From contig JAFCMP010000468.1 of the NCBI GenBank assembly GCA_017506865.1, positions 744,001-808,000 of the forward strand: 64,000 nt of DNA, given 5' to 3'. Below, one piece after another: positions 12,401 to 23,500 of this stretch. This stretch comes from Tribonema minus (lineage: Eukaryota; Sar; Xanthophyceae; Tribonematales; Tribonemataceae). The notes below the pieces were generated by a model that made no database searches, was not told where the DNA came from, and saw nothing but the letters and a program-made list of their open reading frames with translations. Position 1 is the stretch's first letter; each line of letters starts with the position of its first letter. A program made the position numbers and the translations under genes.

Positions 12401-15400
12401 GGTGAACAAAATCCAACCACATGCCACTCTGTGTTCTTTTGGAAGCGTTTGCACGCGCGCTAAACACTGATCACGTCGTCGCATCGTGCTCACGCGCATC
12501 GGGCTGCTATGCTCAGCAAAGCCGGCAGAGCGCGCGCCGGCCGTGCCACGCTACAGCAGGCAACGGAGCGCGTACACGGCTGGCAGTAATCAGCCGCGCA
12601 ACCTCACCCCACCAACTCTCCAGGTGTGACGTCCTGACTTGCTGCGCGCTGCCGCATGAAGCACCGGGCTTCAATGGTGTTCCGCCGCAAGCCACTTCGC
12701 GTGCTCGCAGCGGTGAGATACGCTCACCTCGATGACGCCGTCCTCCGGGTCGACGAACTCTTGATCACGTCGTCGCATCACGCTCACGCATATGACGTGA
12801 CGCGCGCCGCGCCGCCGCGCGGTGCCGTCTCTACGGTCAACCAATTTCAGCCACATACCGCGCTGTTCTCTTGTGAGAAGCGTTTTCGCGTGCACTCACC
12901 ATGATGACGTCATCCTCAGGGTCAACGAACTCGGCGCCGACCTTGCCAAAGTTGACGGACGCGCCGACGTAGCCCTCGCCCCAGTCCATGCGCTCCATGA
13001 TGGCGCGCGTGCCGCTCAGCGACAGCGGCAGCCCCGTGAAGATGCCGACGCCCATGCTGCCCTGCACGCACACCCTGCGCAGCGGCAAGCGCGCGACAAG
13101 CGACATGGTTGCGGACCAGCGCTGCGTGAGTCAGCGCACCCGCTGGGCGTCGAGGTCCCGCGTGCGGAACCGCCGTGGTCTTGGTTTTCGAAATGTGTAC
13201 ATTTCAGACATCGGCACGCAGCGGGCGCATGCTGCCCTGCAAGCAGACCCTGTGCGCGCACCACGCTGACAGGCGCTGTGCGAGTCAGCGTGCACCGGCC
13301 TGGCATTGTGGTCATGCGGGACCAGTCTTAGTTTGAGATGTGAAGGATCCCATGTCAGCATTCAGTGAGCCAACAACGCGCGTCGCGATGCGGGACCAGT
13401 CTTAGTTTGAGATGTGAAGGATCCCATGTCAGCATTCAGTGAGCCAACAACGCGCGTCGCGGACGCTGAGCAGTCGGCGCACGCGCCCGGCGTCGTCACG
13501 GGCGCGCATGCGAGACTCAACGTCGCCCCTTGTGCTAGGGCTTTGCGGCGCCGACGCTCACTCATACCTACATACCCACTGCGGCGCCGCGCGGCCGGCC
13601 GAGGACATTGTGTACGCAACCACACGTGCCGTGAACTCGCGCCGCCAGGCGACTCGTGACTCTGAACCTTGACTCGACTCATGACTCACTTGACTCTCTT
13701 GCCCTCGTCCGCGAGCCCTGTGGCCAACTCGCGCACCAGCTCCAGCATGGTGCCGACGCGGTAGGTGTCCTGCGCGATAGCGGCAAGGGGTAGGATAGTA
13801 TGCACGTGAGCGCAGACAGACACATCAGGGGTACCGCAGCGCGCTGCTCCATGACGTACGTAAACGTGCCATCGAGCTTCCGCTTTCAGCAACGCACTTC
13901 GCGACTGTCTGTGTTGTTGGGACAGCGCAGTCTTGATGTGCAGCGGGAGGTAGTCACAGGCACTACAAACATTGCTCTCGGAGGTGACTCTACCAGATGC
14001 ACGATAGTTGTGGAGTAACTTCCATCATGCGAAGCCACGCCTAGAGACAGTGCGGCGGAGTTGGCCCCCTCCGCGACCTACAAAACAGAGAACCCAATCA
14101 CGCCACCTGCGAAGGCGACGAGTCAAAAGAGGACAAAACCCGCACGCAACGACATAAAATTCTTCCTCATGAAAACTACTTCTTCCAGCACGGTGCTTGC
14201 AGTGCACGCTCTGGCACTTTTTCGCGAGGACGGCGGCGACGTGTCATGCGCAAGGCGTATGGCAGCGGGCACGGGGGCCTCGAGCGCACACGGCTCTCCC
14301 GCGTCGTGGAAGGCCGCCGTCAGCTGCGGCGTGCACCACCTCTGGGCGTGCTCTGTCGACCGGCGACGGCGGACGAGGCACGGACACCCGATACTTCATT
14401 TGCAGTTGAAGTTTCAATTGGTTAAAGTTATACTTCAATGTTGAAGTTGAAGTTCACTTGACGAAATTAGTGCTCGCGCTGCTGGTGCGCGCTGCAGCGC
14501 CAGCACGTGTGCCCAGCGCACGCAGCGACGTACCCCCCAAGCAACCACAAGATAGCTGGAGCTCTGCGATCTTTTAATTTGTTTCCATAGATACAGTGCC
14601 ATGTACTTCCAGAGTAGTTGAGATGCACAAGGAAGGCCCTCCCTTAATCCTCCGGAGGTAGGGGGCGAGGGACCCATACCCATTGTGTGGAGAAGGCTAG
14701 CAACGGGCAAGCTGCGCTCAAAGCGGGTCAGAGACCATCGCTCCCACCTCAGCAAAGGGTTTTAGAACGTGCGTCAAATGCTGCTTTGCGTTGAACATGT
14801 GAGCGTTCATAAAACTACGTACACCTTGCGAGCATGGATTCTGCCTTCTTGTGAGACCGAACGTCGGCAAAATCCAACAACGCGCAATGACGCGTTAAAA
14901 CGCGCTGCGAACGCACTCGAGTGCGTTAATGCGCATTTCTGCCACAAGCTCGCGTGCACCTTGCCACATGTTTGTGCGTGAAAGAGAGCCATGACGCGTT
15001 CAAACGCGTTATAATTAGTTTTCCGAAAAAAACGCACTACAATGCGTTTTGCCCGTGTTGAGGTTTCAATGCTGCTTGAGGTCAAAAACGCACTTTAACG
15101 CGTTATATTTCTGACAGTGGAGCGTGCCACAAATGCGCTATAATGCGTTTTGCCGTCGTGTGGAGAACGCACTATAGCGCGCTATAACGCACTGAAACGC
15201 GCGTTGTGTGGAGAATGCGCTATAGCGCGATACGCACGTACGCATACCCGCTCGCAAAAACCAGCACGCCCAGATGCATCGGAAGTGTGGAGAATCGCGC
15301 GCGCGCCGAAATACCTAAGAAGGCTCGCGCCCTGAAGGGTCCCTCGCCTATAACGTGCACTTAATGTAGTAGTAGCTCTCAAGTACCACGCGTCATGCAA

Positions 15401-18400
15401 CAGCACTCACAATCTCGAAATTGAGCTCCGGCACGGTGCAGCGCACCGTCATGCGACGCGGGAACGCATCGTCGTCGATGGCCTTGAACAGCGCAGCGCA
15501 CGCGCCGCGGTAGATGAACGTGCCACGTATCTCAAAGTAATCATGATACACGTGATGTAATTGTAGCTTTCAAATACCATGAGTCACGAAGCAGCGCTCA
15601 CCAAATCAAATTTGAGCTCTGGCGCACCGTCATGCGGCGCGAAAAGGAATCATCGTCGATGGCCTTGAACAGCGCCGCGCACGCGCCGCGGTAGATTCAG
15701 CACCACATACTCCAAAGTAATTACGATACACATAGGGTGATTGCCACGAGTCCGCAGCAGCACTCACCATCTCAAAATTGAGCTCCGGCACGGTGCAGCG
15801 GACCGTCATGCGGCGCGAAAAGGAATCGTCGTCGATGGCCTTGAACAGCGCCGCGCACGCGCCGTGGTAGATGAAGGCGCGCGCCAGGCGGCTGTGCGGC
15901 ACGTTGTTGAGGCGCAGGTTCTTGGGCAGCCCGCTGTAGCTGCCGACGGGCATGTTGTAGATGGTGGCGGTGGCGGCGGACAGGCCCTGCGTGGGGGGGG
16001 GGGGGGGGGGGGGGGTAAAGGATACCGGGTATGTACGTAGATGTGGTGTGTACACCTGTAGACATTCATGTAGATATAGGACAGGCCCTGCATTGCGTCG
16101 GGGGGAGGGGGGGGGCGGGGGGCGATAGACTTGTACAGGTATGTATGCAGGGTGTGTGTTGTAGATGGTGGCGGTGGCGGCGGACAGGACCTGCATTGCG
16201 CGCGGGGGGGGGCGGGGGGGGGGGGGGGTAGAGTTGTACATGGAGCGTATGCAGGCTGTATGCCTCAGGCATGGCTGGCAGGGAGGGGGGCATGGTGTCA
16301 AACTCAATTGACGCACAAGGTGTGTATGCCTTGACATGGTGGGCAGGTGTATACATACATGGTAGATAGGTATCCATGTGCGCGTGTGAGTATGCTCAGG
16401 GGGTTGTACGTGCAAATGCATGCGTGCCGCCTGCGGCACACCGCGAGGATGCTCCCGATTCTGCAGAAACATTCTCAACCAGTGAGAGATATGCCTGCTA
16501 CTGTACACGCTTGAGCTGGCCACATGGGCAGGGCGTGGGACGTCTTAGAAGCTCGCAACCCCCCCCCCTTCCCTCCCTGGCCGCCGCCAGCCACGGTTCA
16601 CCGGCAGGAGACGACATGCGCGGAATCACCACGAGACACGCCATTGAGCAGCGGAGCGCGCACAGCCCTGCTGAGCGCTGCTGCCACTGACGCGCCCACC
16701 TGCCGCCGGCTTATCTTTGTGACCCAGCGCTCGATGCCCTCCGCGGTCGTGCTATACGTACCTTCACGTGTAGGAATTATACCTACCTGTACGCACCTGC
16801 CGCTGGCTCATCTCCACGAGGCAGCGCTTGATGCCCTGCACGGTACCTACCCTCATGTGTAAGTGTCAGATCTACGTACCCATCCCCACCTGCCGCCGGC
16901 TCATCTCCATGAGGCAGCGCTCGATGCCCTCCGCGCGGTCGTGCTACGCCCATCCTCACGTATAAGTACTGTACATACCTACCCGTACGCACCTGCCGCC
17001 GGCTCATCTCCATGAGGCAACGCTTAATGCCCTCCGCGGTCGTCACCTCGCGCGCCCACGGCAGCGCCACGCGCACGTCGCGCTCCTCGTGCGTAACGCG
17101 CCCGAAGAACGTGCGCCGCGACACCCGCGCCCTGCGCAGCGGTGGCGGCGGTGGCGGCGGCAGCAGCGGCGGCGGCGAGGAGCGCACGGCGCGCTGTTAC
17201 GCGGGTCGAGAAGTAGTGCTGCGGCCGAGGCCGCTGCGGGCAGAGGCATGCGAGCAATGCCCGGGCGCCATACAGAGGCACTGCGCGCTGTCATGCTGCG
17301 CCCCCCACAGCAGCGCCTCATGCACATGCATGCCAACACAGCGTCGACGCCGTGAAAGCGTGCTCGCCGCTCATGCGCCCGCTGGCTAACGCGCCGCGCC
17401 AAGCATTCCGTGACTGTTAAGGCGCCGCGCGTGGCGATCGGAGCGCGCGTCTCCGCTGCTGGTGGACCGCTGCCACTTGCTTAGGGCTAGGGTAAGGGTT
17501 AGGGTTAAGCCGCCCCGCTTCGTGTCACGCGCGCCCCGCGCTCGGCGCCGCGTTCCCCCCCCAAAACAAAAAACAAAGTGTACTGCCTGTACAACGGTGG
17601 ACCCCAAAGACCCGCTGGCCGACGGGGGCGGCATTACCTGATGGTTGGAGGAGCGTCTCCACTCTGCGCCGGCGCGGACGAGCCCCCCCGGGCCGGTATT
17701 TGCCGCGGCACACACCTGTTTGTCAGTGCATGCGCGGCTGCCCAGCGCCGTGAGTGTCGCGCCGTTGAGCACGAATGCGCCCCCGCTCCAGCCGTCGGCA
17801 CGCGACAGTGCGCAGCACACCTGCCGCCCACCTCGACCAAGCACTGAAGCGCAGCGCGCACCTGATCATCATTGCGCAGCCGTCCAGCGCCGTGAGCGCC
17901 GTGCCGCTGTGTACGAACGCGGCCCGGCTCCAGCCGCTGGCGCGCGACGGCGCGCAGCACCCCCTCCCACACACACACACACCAATAAACCAATGAAGCA
18001 CCGATCGCTGCAGTGCACCTTATCGTCAGCGCGCGGCCGTCCAACGCCGTGAGCGTCGCGTTGGCGCACGAATGCACGAACGCGCCACAGCTCCAGCCGT
18101 TGGCACGCGACAGCGCGCAGCACACACCCCCACCCCATCAACCACTGAAGCACTGATCAACACAGCAGACACCTTGTCGTCTCCGCGCAGCACCAATCAC
18201 CACAGCGGCGCACCTTATCGTCAGCGCACGGCCGTCCAGCGCCGTGAGCGTCGCGCTGTCGAGCACAAACGCGCCCTGGCTCCATCCGTTCGCGCGCGCC
18301 GCCTCCTCGCCGAGCTCCGTGTAAGCTGCGCGTGCGCGGCGCAGCGCGCGGAGCGGCGTCAGCAGGATGCCTATGCTGTGCAGGTCTGACTGCTGCTTGA

Positions 18401-19528
18401 AAAGGTATGCTACTTCAAGTTGATGTACATTATGCTTCGGAGGAGGGAGGGGGGGGGGTGCGCGTCTTGCGCGTGAGAGGCGTCCGAGCCTTGAGATTGC
18501 GCAGCTGCCTCTCCAGCATGCGCTTCATTGGGGAGAATGCCTGTCGCGCGGTAAGCGTGTGTGTGCCTTCCCCCAGTGGTGCAGTGGGGGAGAACGCGTC
18601 GACAGCGTGTGTGTGCAAATTCTAAAGCCGAAGATTGTGCTCCGCACGAGCTCATGCTCGCACGCCTTGTAGATGCGCATGCGTTGCAACTGTGCTGCTG
18701 CGACCGTGAGTACGGCTGCAAGACAGAGCCGCACTCAGGATCCGTGCTCTCGCAGACGCAGGGTGTTGGAAAGGCACGCTAGCCGCAGCAGCCAGCTGCA
18801 ATGCTCCGCGTCTTGTACAATGATAGGAGGGGGAAGTAGATGCGGCTGCTGCGGCGCCACCTCTGTGCTGCCTGCAGGTTCAAATGCTTGCAACTAGCAA
18901 TGGAGCTGTTGACACCTTCATGACTGTCACCAAACATACGAGCCAGAGCCATGCTATTTAAAATCTTGTGCATCAAAGAAGCATTCCAGAATGTGATGGC
19001 AGGCACGTCACGCCACCGGATTTCTAACAGGGCTCGTAGCGTGCAGCCGACAGCTGTGCATGATGAGTGAGGGAAGTTCTGAATTGAGGCTGGCAGATGC
19101 ATCAACATCAGCAGGTACGTTTCAGCATGTGCTGACGTGGCTCCGAGAGAGCTGCTGTTGCATGCTGACACCGTGTGTACATGTTTTACGCAAGCAGTAC
19201 TGCTGTACTCACCGAGCACATACGCACTGATATCTTCTGAGTTGTACTGGTTCATGTAGCTTATGATGGTGTTAATGTCCTCCGTGCTGAGCGTCGACTC
19301 TTCTGTTGCCAGGACTGCGAGGTCAGCAGTTTCAGGAGATGACGCCACTACATCTGCAGCTGTCGAGGCCGTCTCTTGCTGTGCCATCTGGTGTGCCGAG
19401 CTCACGCGTCTCGCATGTTGCTGTAATGCCAGTGGCATTGGCAACATCCAGGCTGACGCTGGGTGAAGGCCTGCAACAGCGATAGCTGCCAGCGCATAGA
19501 GCGCGGCATGTCTGCTGTCAAGGCCCAT
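9483..19528 (-). CDS. DUF1995 family plastid protein (LPA3-like), 489 aa, 9 exons
   Basis: Exons: 19528-19213, 18370-18214, 17131-16993, 15986-15768, 13769-13690, 13074-12900, 11441-11284, 10618-10537, 9626-9483. All junctions are GT-AG, all phases match, and the 1470 nt total gives 489 aa plus TGA. Exon 1 gives a hydrophobic leader (ALYALAAIAVAGLHPASA then WMLPMPLAL), which looks like a bipartite signal plus transit peptide for a complex plastid. DUF1995 landmarks in order: LPKNLRLNNVPHSRLARAF, MTVRCTVPELNFEMDTYRVG, MLELVRELA, VCVQGSMGVGIFTGLPLSLSG, IIAPQSIVG, RPIVLVNPNLKDRPSSGGIM, SFQDAFHFRLVY, and a FDDNPQAEQINPFF tail. Plant LPA3 helps assemble photosystem II; that role here is inferred from family only. 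Its introns are the richest in exon-edge copies. Confidence 0.92.
11575..11845 (-). repeat. copies of DUF1995 exon 7 5' edge
   Basis: The exon 7 start (11441, IIAPQSIVGASIHESLS) is repeated twice on its upstream side, at about 11635-11575 (FIAPQSIAGTSIHASLS) and 11839-11780 (IIAPQSIVGASIHALL). Each copy follows its own CAG or TAG acceptor, with period about 200 bases. The flanks are GGC/GCC-rich. Confidence 0.85.
12265..12790 (-). repeat. copies of DUF1995 exon 6 donor region
   Basis: Downstream of exon 6 (ends 12900) a copy encoding EFVDPEDGVIEV with adjoining intron sequence lies near 12770-12730 (true exon: EFVDPEDDVIMV). A further, more diverged copy of the flanking tract occurs about 450 bases further on, around 12490-12265, sharing the translated word SVMRRRDQ/STMRRRDQ. 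Confidence 0.7.
13314..13461. repeat. perfect 74-bp tandem repeat
   Basis: Two identical 74-base units, 13314-13387 and 13388-13461, beginning ATGCGGGACCAGTCTTAG. They lie in the intron between exons 5 and 6 of the DUF1995 gene. Identity without a single difference implies a recent duplication or active homogenisation. Confidence 0.93.
14870..15240. repeat. cluster of AACGC/GCGTT palindromic words
   Basis: Within the intron between exons 4 and 5 of the DUF1995 gene, words such as AACGCGTT, AACGCACTATAGCGCG, ACGCACTACAATGCGTTTT and GCGCTATAATGCGTTTT recur more than ten times, in both orientations. This forms a dense field of short palindromes. Nothing coding is apparent. Confidence 0.75.
15404..15700 (-). 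repeat. copies of DUF1995 exon 4 3' end
   Basis: Two copies of the last 80-100 bases of exon 4 (ends 15768) lie at about 15700-15596 and 15530-15404. They include the codons for AIDDDSFSRRMTVR and ELNFE-like ends, each followed by GTGAG-type donors. The first of these copies has lost several codons. Copies of the acceptor edge of the same exon (GGCCTGTCC after a C tract) occur at about 16080-16100 and 16155-16200. Confidence 0.85.
16685..16935 (-). repeat. copies of DUF1995 exon 3 3' end
   Basis: Three copies of the sequence encoding IKRCLMEMSRRQ plus its GTGCGTACG-type donor lie at about 16930-16885, 16845-16795 and 16745-16695, after the true exon end at 16993. The codon content decays with distance. 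Confidence 0.8.
17712..18100 (-). repeat. copies of DUF1995 exon 2 3' end
   Basis: Exon 2 (ends 18214) ends with ANGWSQGAFVLDSATLTALD and GRALTIR. Three copies follow: about 18100-18017 (ANGWSCGAFVHSC...LTALDGRALTIR), 17945-17862 (SGWSRAAFVHSGTALTALDG) and 17810-17712 (ADGWSGGAFVLNGATLTALG), each ending in a GTGC/GTGTG-like donor. A degraded copy of the exon start lies at 18540-18490. Confidence 0.85.
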
Positions 19529-20554
19529 CGTGCCTGGCTTTGAGGCACAGAGCACTAAGGATGTCACTAGTTGAAGCTCGAGTTGAAGCTCGAGTTGAAG
19601 CTTCAACTTCATGTAAGTGCCGCATACTGTCGAAACCCTTAGTAATGAAATGCATGCAACTCTCTGTCCACGCAAAGAGTACCATCCGAACACCATTTTA
19701 TTTGTTGATTATTCAGGAGCACTTAAATTTGTCGGCTGAAGAGGCCGCACATCCGCTTCTGCTCTGTCGCATGTTGAAGTTGATATGCTCTGTGCAAGTG
19801 AAGGGGGGCGCCACATGACCATGATCCGACTTTGTGAAGATTCCACATGGCTCTTTCAAGCATGCTCAGCTACTAGTCGTCCGTACTTTATTCATCGTAG
19901 GATGTGGATTCACGAGAGCGGATTCCGCATGTTGGCAAGGTGGTTTAAGCACAGAACAACATTCATCACGGCCTGCATGCTGGCAATAAGCGGTGCGGAC
20001 ACGAAGACGGTTGAATCAGAGCAAGCTGCTGGAGGGAGAAGAAGGTTAAAGAGGTCAAACTTCAAGTTCACTTCCGAGCAGCCAGCTTCTGCTAGCATGC
20101 GGGTCTGCTATGGCCTCAAATACAGCCGCCGGCACACGTGGACTACATAGATGGGGTCTACACGCAGGGGCGCTACAATCAGTGGGCGTGTGATGTTTGC
20201 GTGCAAAGGCATCATGCACGATGCGGGCGGCGCGGGCGTGTGTGCGATGCACACGCCGTCGGGGACGAATATCGGAGTAGGCCGTCACCAGCAGACGGCT
20301 GATGTTTCGTAGCTAGCTGCGCGCTGTAAATGTCTCGTAATTGGGGGTGAGGGGGGGGGGGGGGGGGGAGGGGGCACACGTATGCACCGCCGCGCGCCGC
20401 ACGGCACGCTAAACATGCAAGGAAGCTAGGAAGGAAGGGGAATCAGCAGCTGCTGGCTCCGTAACGCGCTGCCGCCGGCGCTGCACACAGTGTTGCGCCG
20501 CCTCCACCGCGCTCGGTGGCAGAAGGCGCGGGGGGCAGCTACTGACAGCAACAA
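19529..20554. other. intergenic region, DUF1995 5' side / GPCR 3' side
   Basis: About 1 kb. Just upstream of the DUF1995 ATG lies a short (TTGAAGCTCGAG)-type repeat ending in an inverted copy (19572-19613), plausibly in the promoter or 5' UTR. A G homopolymer tract occurs at 20348-20373. Bases 19620-20110 are AT-richer with no recognisable gene. Confidence 0.5.
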
Positions 20555-23500
20555 CTAGTACAACCTGAGCGAAGAGGCGTGCTGCGGCTGCAGCTCCGGC
20601 GGTGGTTGTTGCGACGCCTCATGGTGCGACTCTATGCGCCGCAGCGGCGACATTAGACGTTGTTGCGGCGGCGGCGCCGCTGCCGCCGCCGCCGGCAGCC
20701 ACTGCTGCTGCGACTGCCGCTGCGCCGCCAGCAGCGGCGGTGCCTCCACGTCCGCCACCGTGACGTCTTCGTCATCGTCCAGGGGCAGCACTTTGAGCGA
20801 CCCCTCGTGCCGGGTCTGCGGCTGCTGCTGCTGCCGCTGCTGCTGCTGCTGCTGCTGCCGCTGCTGCTGCCGCTGTTCCACAGAAGCATCTGCGTCTTCG
20901 CTCGCCGTGCTGATGAAGTCAACAGCAATGACGCCCCCGCTGGCGTCCGGCGGCAGCACCTGGCGAGCTGTGTGTACGTCGGCGGCAGACGCGGCACTGG
21001 CGCCGCCGCCGCCGCCAACGCCGCCGCCACTGCCGCTGCTGCAGCCAACAGGTGCAGCTGTGCTGCGCTGCACGTCGTCGGAGTCGCTGCTGCACGATAT
21101 GCGCGCCTGCCCCTGGCGGACACTTCTGAACGTCGCCACAGGGCTCCTGGCAGCTGGGCATCAGGGGGGCGGGACGTGACAAGGTGGAGGAGTCAGAGGC
21201 GCGGACAGCAGTGAGGTTTGCGTTGTGTGACGGCGATGTGATCTCGCGGAAGTCGGATGCGCACGCGAGGACCTCAGCGCATGTCGCCGCCACAGACACG
21301 TGCGAATCAGCAGAGCGGCGGCGACGTGCCCGCACGCGCTGCTGCACTGCTCGAGGCAACCGTGGGCGACGCTGCGCAGCGCGCCGTCGGCGCTGCGCAG
21401 CGCGCCGCCGGCGCTGCGCAGCGCCGCCCCCGCCGGCGCCCGCAAGAGCGTTGCGCGCACGCGTGCGCCCGTACTACTACGCAGTGCGGGCGCGCGGCGG
21501 ACACTCACTGGTCGGCCCGCATGCGCAGCTGCTGCTGTAGCCGCTGCTAAACGCGCTGCTGTGCTCGGCAGACTGCGGCAGGCTCATGCGCTCGGCCCGC
21601 ACGGGGCGCGCCGCCGGCGACCCCAGCAGCGGCGAGTTCTGCGCCGTCAGCGCGCCGCCGCCGCCGCCGCCGCTGCCGGTGACGCTGCGGCGGTCTTGGT
21701 ACCGCGCGGCGCCGCCGCCGGTGGTGGCGGCGAGGGCGTTGACCTTGTACGCCGTCTCGCTGTTGCTGCCGGCGCTGCCGCGCGTCTCGGGGCCGGCAGC
21801 CTTGCGCGTGCGCTTAAGGGGGCCTATCTTCACCTGCGAGGAGGGGGGGGCGAGGGGGGGGGGGGGGGGGGGCGCAATCCGCCGTTAGCACGCATTCTAA
21901 TGCGGGGGCGTCTCCGCCGCGGCTGCATGCGCTGTGTATTCCTGGACTCGCACTGTGGCGCTGTACCCGATGCCGAGGGGTGGCACGTGATGGCTCTGCG
22001 GTGCAGGAGAGGGCCACTGATAGCCAGCTGCGCTGGTGTAAAACAGTGGGCCACTGTCGTATTGCCGTGTAACCGGCAGAGTCGTCATCTGCTGAATCTT
22101 AGTCGAAATGCCACCTGCAGCCATCGGACGCCGCCGCCAAGGGACGACGACTACCTCATTCCACGCGCATTGCAAAAGAGTCTCTCTTAATGCCGGCGCG
22201 GCCCTGCTGTTGCGCTGCTGCTGCGGGCCACCGTGCCATGACATTGTGAGGCATTGAAGTGGTCTTCTTGCCAGCTGGTTGCAGTGCCATGGTCACCGTG
22301 TGCTAGGCGCCCTTTGTACAAGCGCCGCGATGGTGAGGTACGCCTTTCAACGCGACTGCAATAGCGCTAGTGATTCAGTGCATAGGAAATGGATGCACAG
22401 GCAGTGCAAGCAGCAAGGCAGTGCAGGCAGCGCCGCTGCGGCGCGCCCTTTCGTGGACTCGCCGGCATCGTACTTCGAAATGGCACGCGACTGGTGGCAG
22501 TCGCACTGCCGGTGCCCCTGCAGCAGTGCGCGGCACATGCTCGCTGCTGCGAGTAGGGGCTCAGGCGACGCCGAGCCTGCGATTCATCAGCACTCCCCGG
22601 CCTTCAGCCACACCGCACCGGGGCGGCGCAAAGAGCTCGCTGGGGTGCACACTGAGTGCTGCTGGTCACAACACTCATCCCGGGTGGACCTTCTTTCTAA
22701 GTCTCGTCTCTAGCCCTCAGCAGAAAACTTTGAACGATTCCACGCCTCTTCTTGCACCTGTTACGCCAACACGTGATGCTTCGTGTTCGATGTGTCGTAA
22801 ATGTGTACAAACTTGGGAATGTGATTGATGTGGTGCCGGGGGCGGCACGCGCCGCGCCCCCCCCCTCCCCTGAACCTCAAGTTTGAACTTCGTGTTTGAA
22901 CTTGCCTGGTTCCCCTCCGACGCGTCGTCCTCGCCGGCGTCGCGCAGCACCTTGTACGCCTTGGGCGCGAAGAAGAGCGTCGTCGCGATGAGGCAGCCCG
23001 CATTGATGGTGACAGAGTGCACGAGCGCGCCCACCGTGGGGCTGCCGACGAGCGCGTACACCATGCTGTTGATCAGCACCAGCACGCTGATGTTGTAGAA
23101 GCTGGAGGGCTGCGAGGGGAGGGGGGGGGGCAGGCACGACCATCAGCACGTTGAACTCAGATGGCGAGCGCAGGCAGAGGCACCACAGCGTGGATCAGTA
23201 GCAGCACGCTGATGTTGTAGAAGGTTTTGTGGGGGGCGGGCGGGCACACTGCGTTCGCGAACAAACTGTAGGAAAAGCGTCTCGAACTCGGGCAGCGAGG
23301 CTGAACAGAGCTGTTGCACTAGCAAGATGGCTGTCAGTCGGTGACGCGCGGCCGCGGCAGTGAGGAGCGCTGCGGCAGCGCTGACTGAGTTTTGCGCTGC
23401 CAGCTGCCGCCGTGCCTCAGGTAAGTACACTTGCACCGACGAACGCAGCACGGCCGCTCCAAGATGGCGTCTGCCTCGGCGGCAGAGGCCATCACTCTCT

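Noticed and set aside
18440..18540. Segment SPMKRMLERQLRNLK as a separate DUF1995 exon
   Set aside because: It has an acceptor but no donor; exon 1 joins in phase directly to 18370 (YVLG-ILLTPL), and the segment looks like a degraded copy of that exon's start.
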